Source of the DNA: an uncultured Gammaproteobacteria bacterium
Lineage (GTDB): Bacteria > Pseudomonadota > Gammaproteobacteria > Halothiobacillales > Halothiobacillaceae
DNA: 6,169 bases
Assembly: GCA_938004235.1 (NCBI GenBank)
Contig: CALKWL010000081.1
Span: 1 to 6,169 of the forward strand
Reading direction: 5' to 3'
The notes below the pieces were generated by a model that made no database searches, was not told the DNA's origin, and saw only the letters and a program-made list of their open reading frames with translations. Made by a program: the position numbers and the translations under genes. Position 1 is the first letter of the stretch. Each line of letters begins with the position of its first letter. Below are positions 6,122 to 6,169 of the stretch, in pieces.

Positions 6122-6169
6122 AGATCGGAAGAGCACACGTCTGAACTCCAGTCACGTCAGTCAATATCG
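6122..6169 (+). other. Illumina adapter and index contamination, right end
   Basis: Bases 6122-6155 are the 34-nt TruSeq index-side adapter starting AGATCGGAAGAGC. GTCAGTCA (6156-6163) is the index, and ATATCG matches the constant ATCTCG with one mismatch. Bases 6122-6165 are the exact reverse complement of bases 2-45, so both contig ends carry the same adapter and index. Read on the minus strand it gives the peptide TGVQTCALPIS, a known adapter-derived contaminant, fused to the HNH protein. Confidence 0.98.

Overview
This window looks like a short assembled contig of bacterial DNA. It is moderately GC-rich by eye, with strong AGGAGG-type ribosome binding sites and tight overlapping gene starts. 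Codon use and protein style suggest a Pseudomonadota member (beta or gamma), but no marker gene fixes the taxon. Both ends are artificial. Bases 1-45 and 6122-6169 are Illumina TruSeq index-read adapter plus the same index, in opposite orientations. Real biological sequence runs from about 46 to 6121, and the genes touching either end are cut off.

Bases 46-4403, all on the minus strand, form a compact operon read right to left. It begins with a 69-aa ribbon-helix-helix-type small DNA-binding protein (4194-4403). Next is a roughly 1,094-aa SNF2/superfamily 2 helicase with a degenerate phospholipase-D-like N-terminus (923-4207). A 233-aa DUF4391 protein (225-926) follows, and then the first 61 codons of a further gene (46-228). 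Every junction overlaps: 14 nt, then ATGA, then ATGA. The genes are therefore probably translationally coupled and made as a set. From general knowledge, helicases of this kind and DUF4391 proteins occur beside DNA methyltransferase and type III-like restriction genes. The best reading is the leading half of a restriction-modification-like or other anti-phage locus whose remaining genes lie beyond the left contig end. No methyltransferase or nuclease of that system is visible here.

Bases 4404-4894 are a divergent control region of about 490 bp without a convincing gene. It has an 8-bp perfect inverted repeat abutting the start codon of the ribbon-helix-helix gene, a nested palindrome nearby, and GATAG repeats in front of the divergent gene. 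On the plus strand, 4895-5125 encodes a 76-aa AbrB/MazE-type swapped-hairpin DNA-binding protein with no recognisable toxin partner.

Bases 5126-5240 are a short convergent spacer rich in overlapping hairpins. Bases 5241-6121 (minus strand) hold the C-terminal 292 residues of an HNH endonuclease of the phage/homing type, followed by a Cys-rich, probably zinc-binding tail. Its apparent N-terminus is translated adapter. Together the window looks like accessory DNA: a candidate defence operon under local repressor control, next to an HNH gene of mobile-element character.
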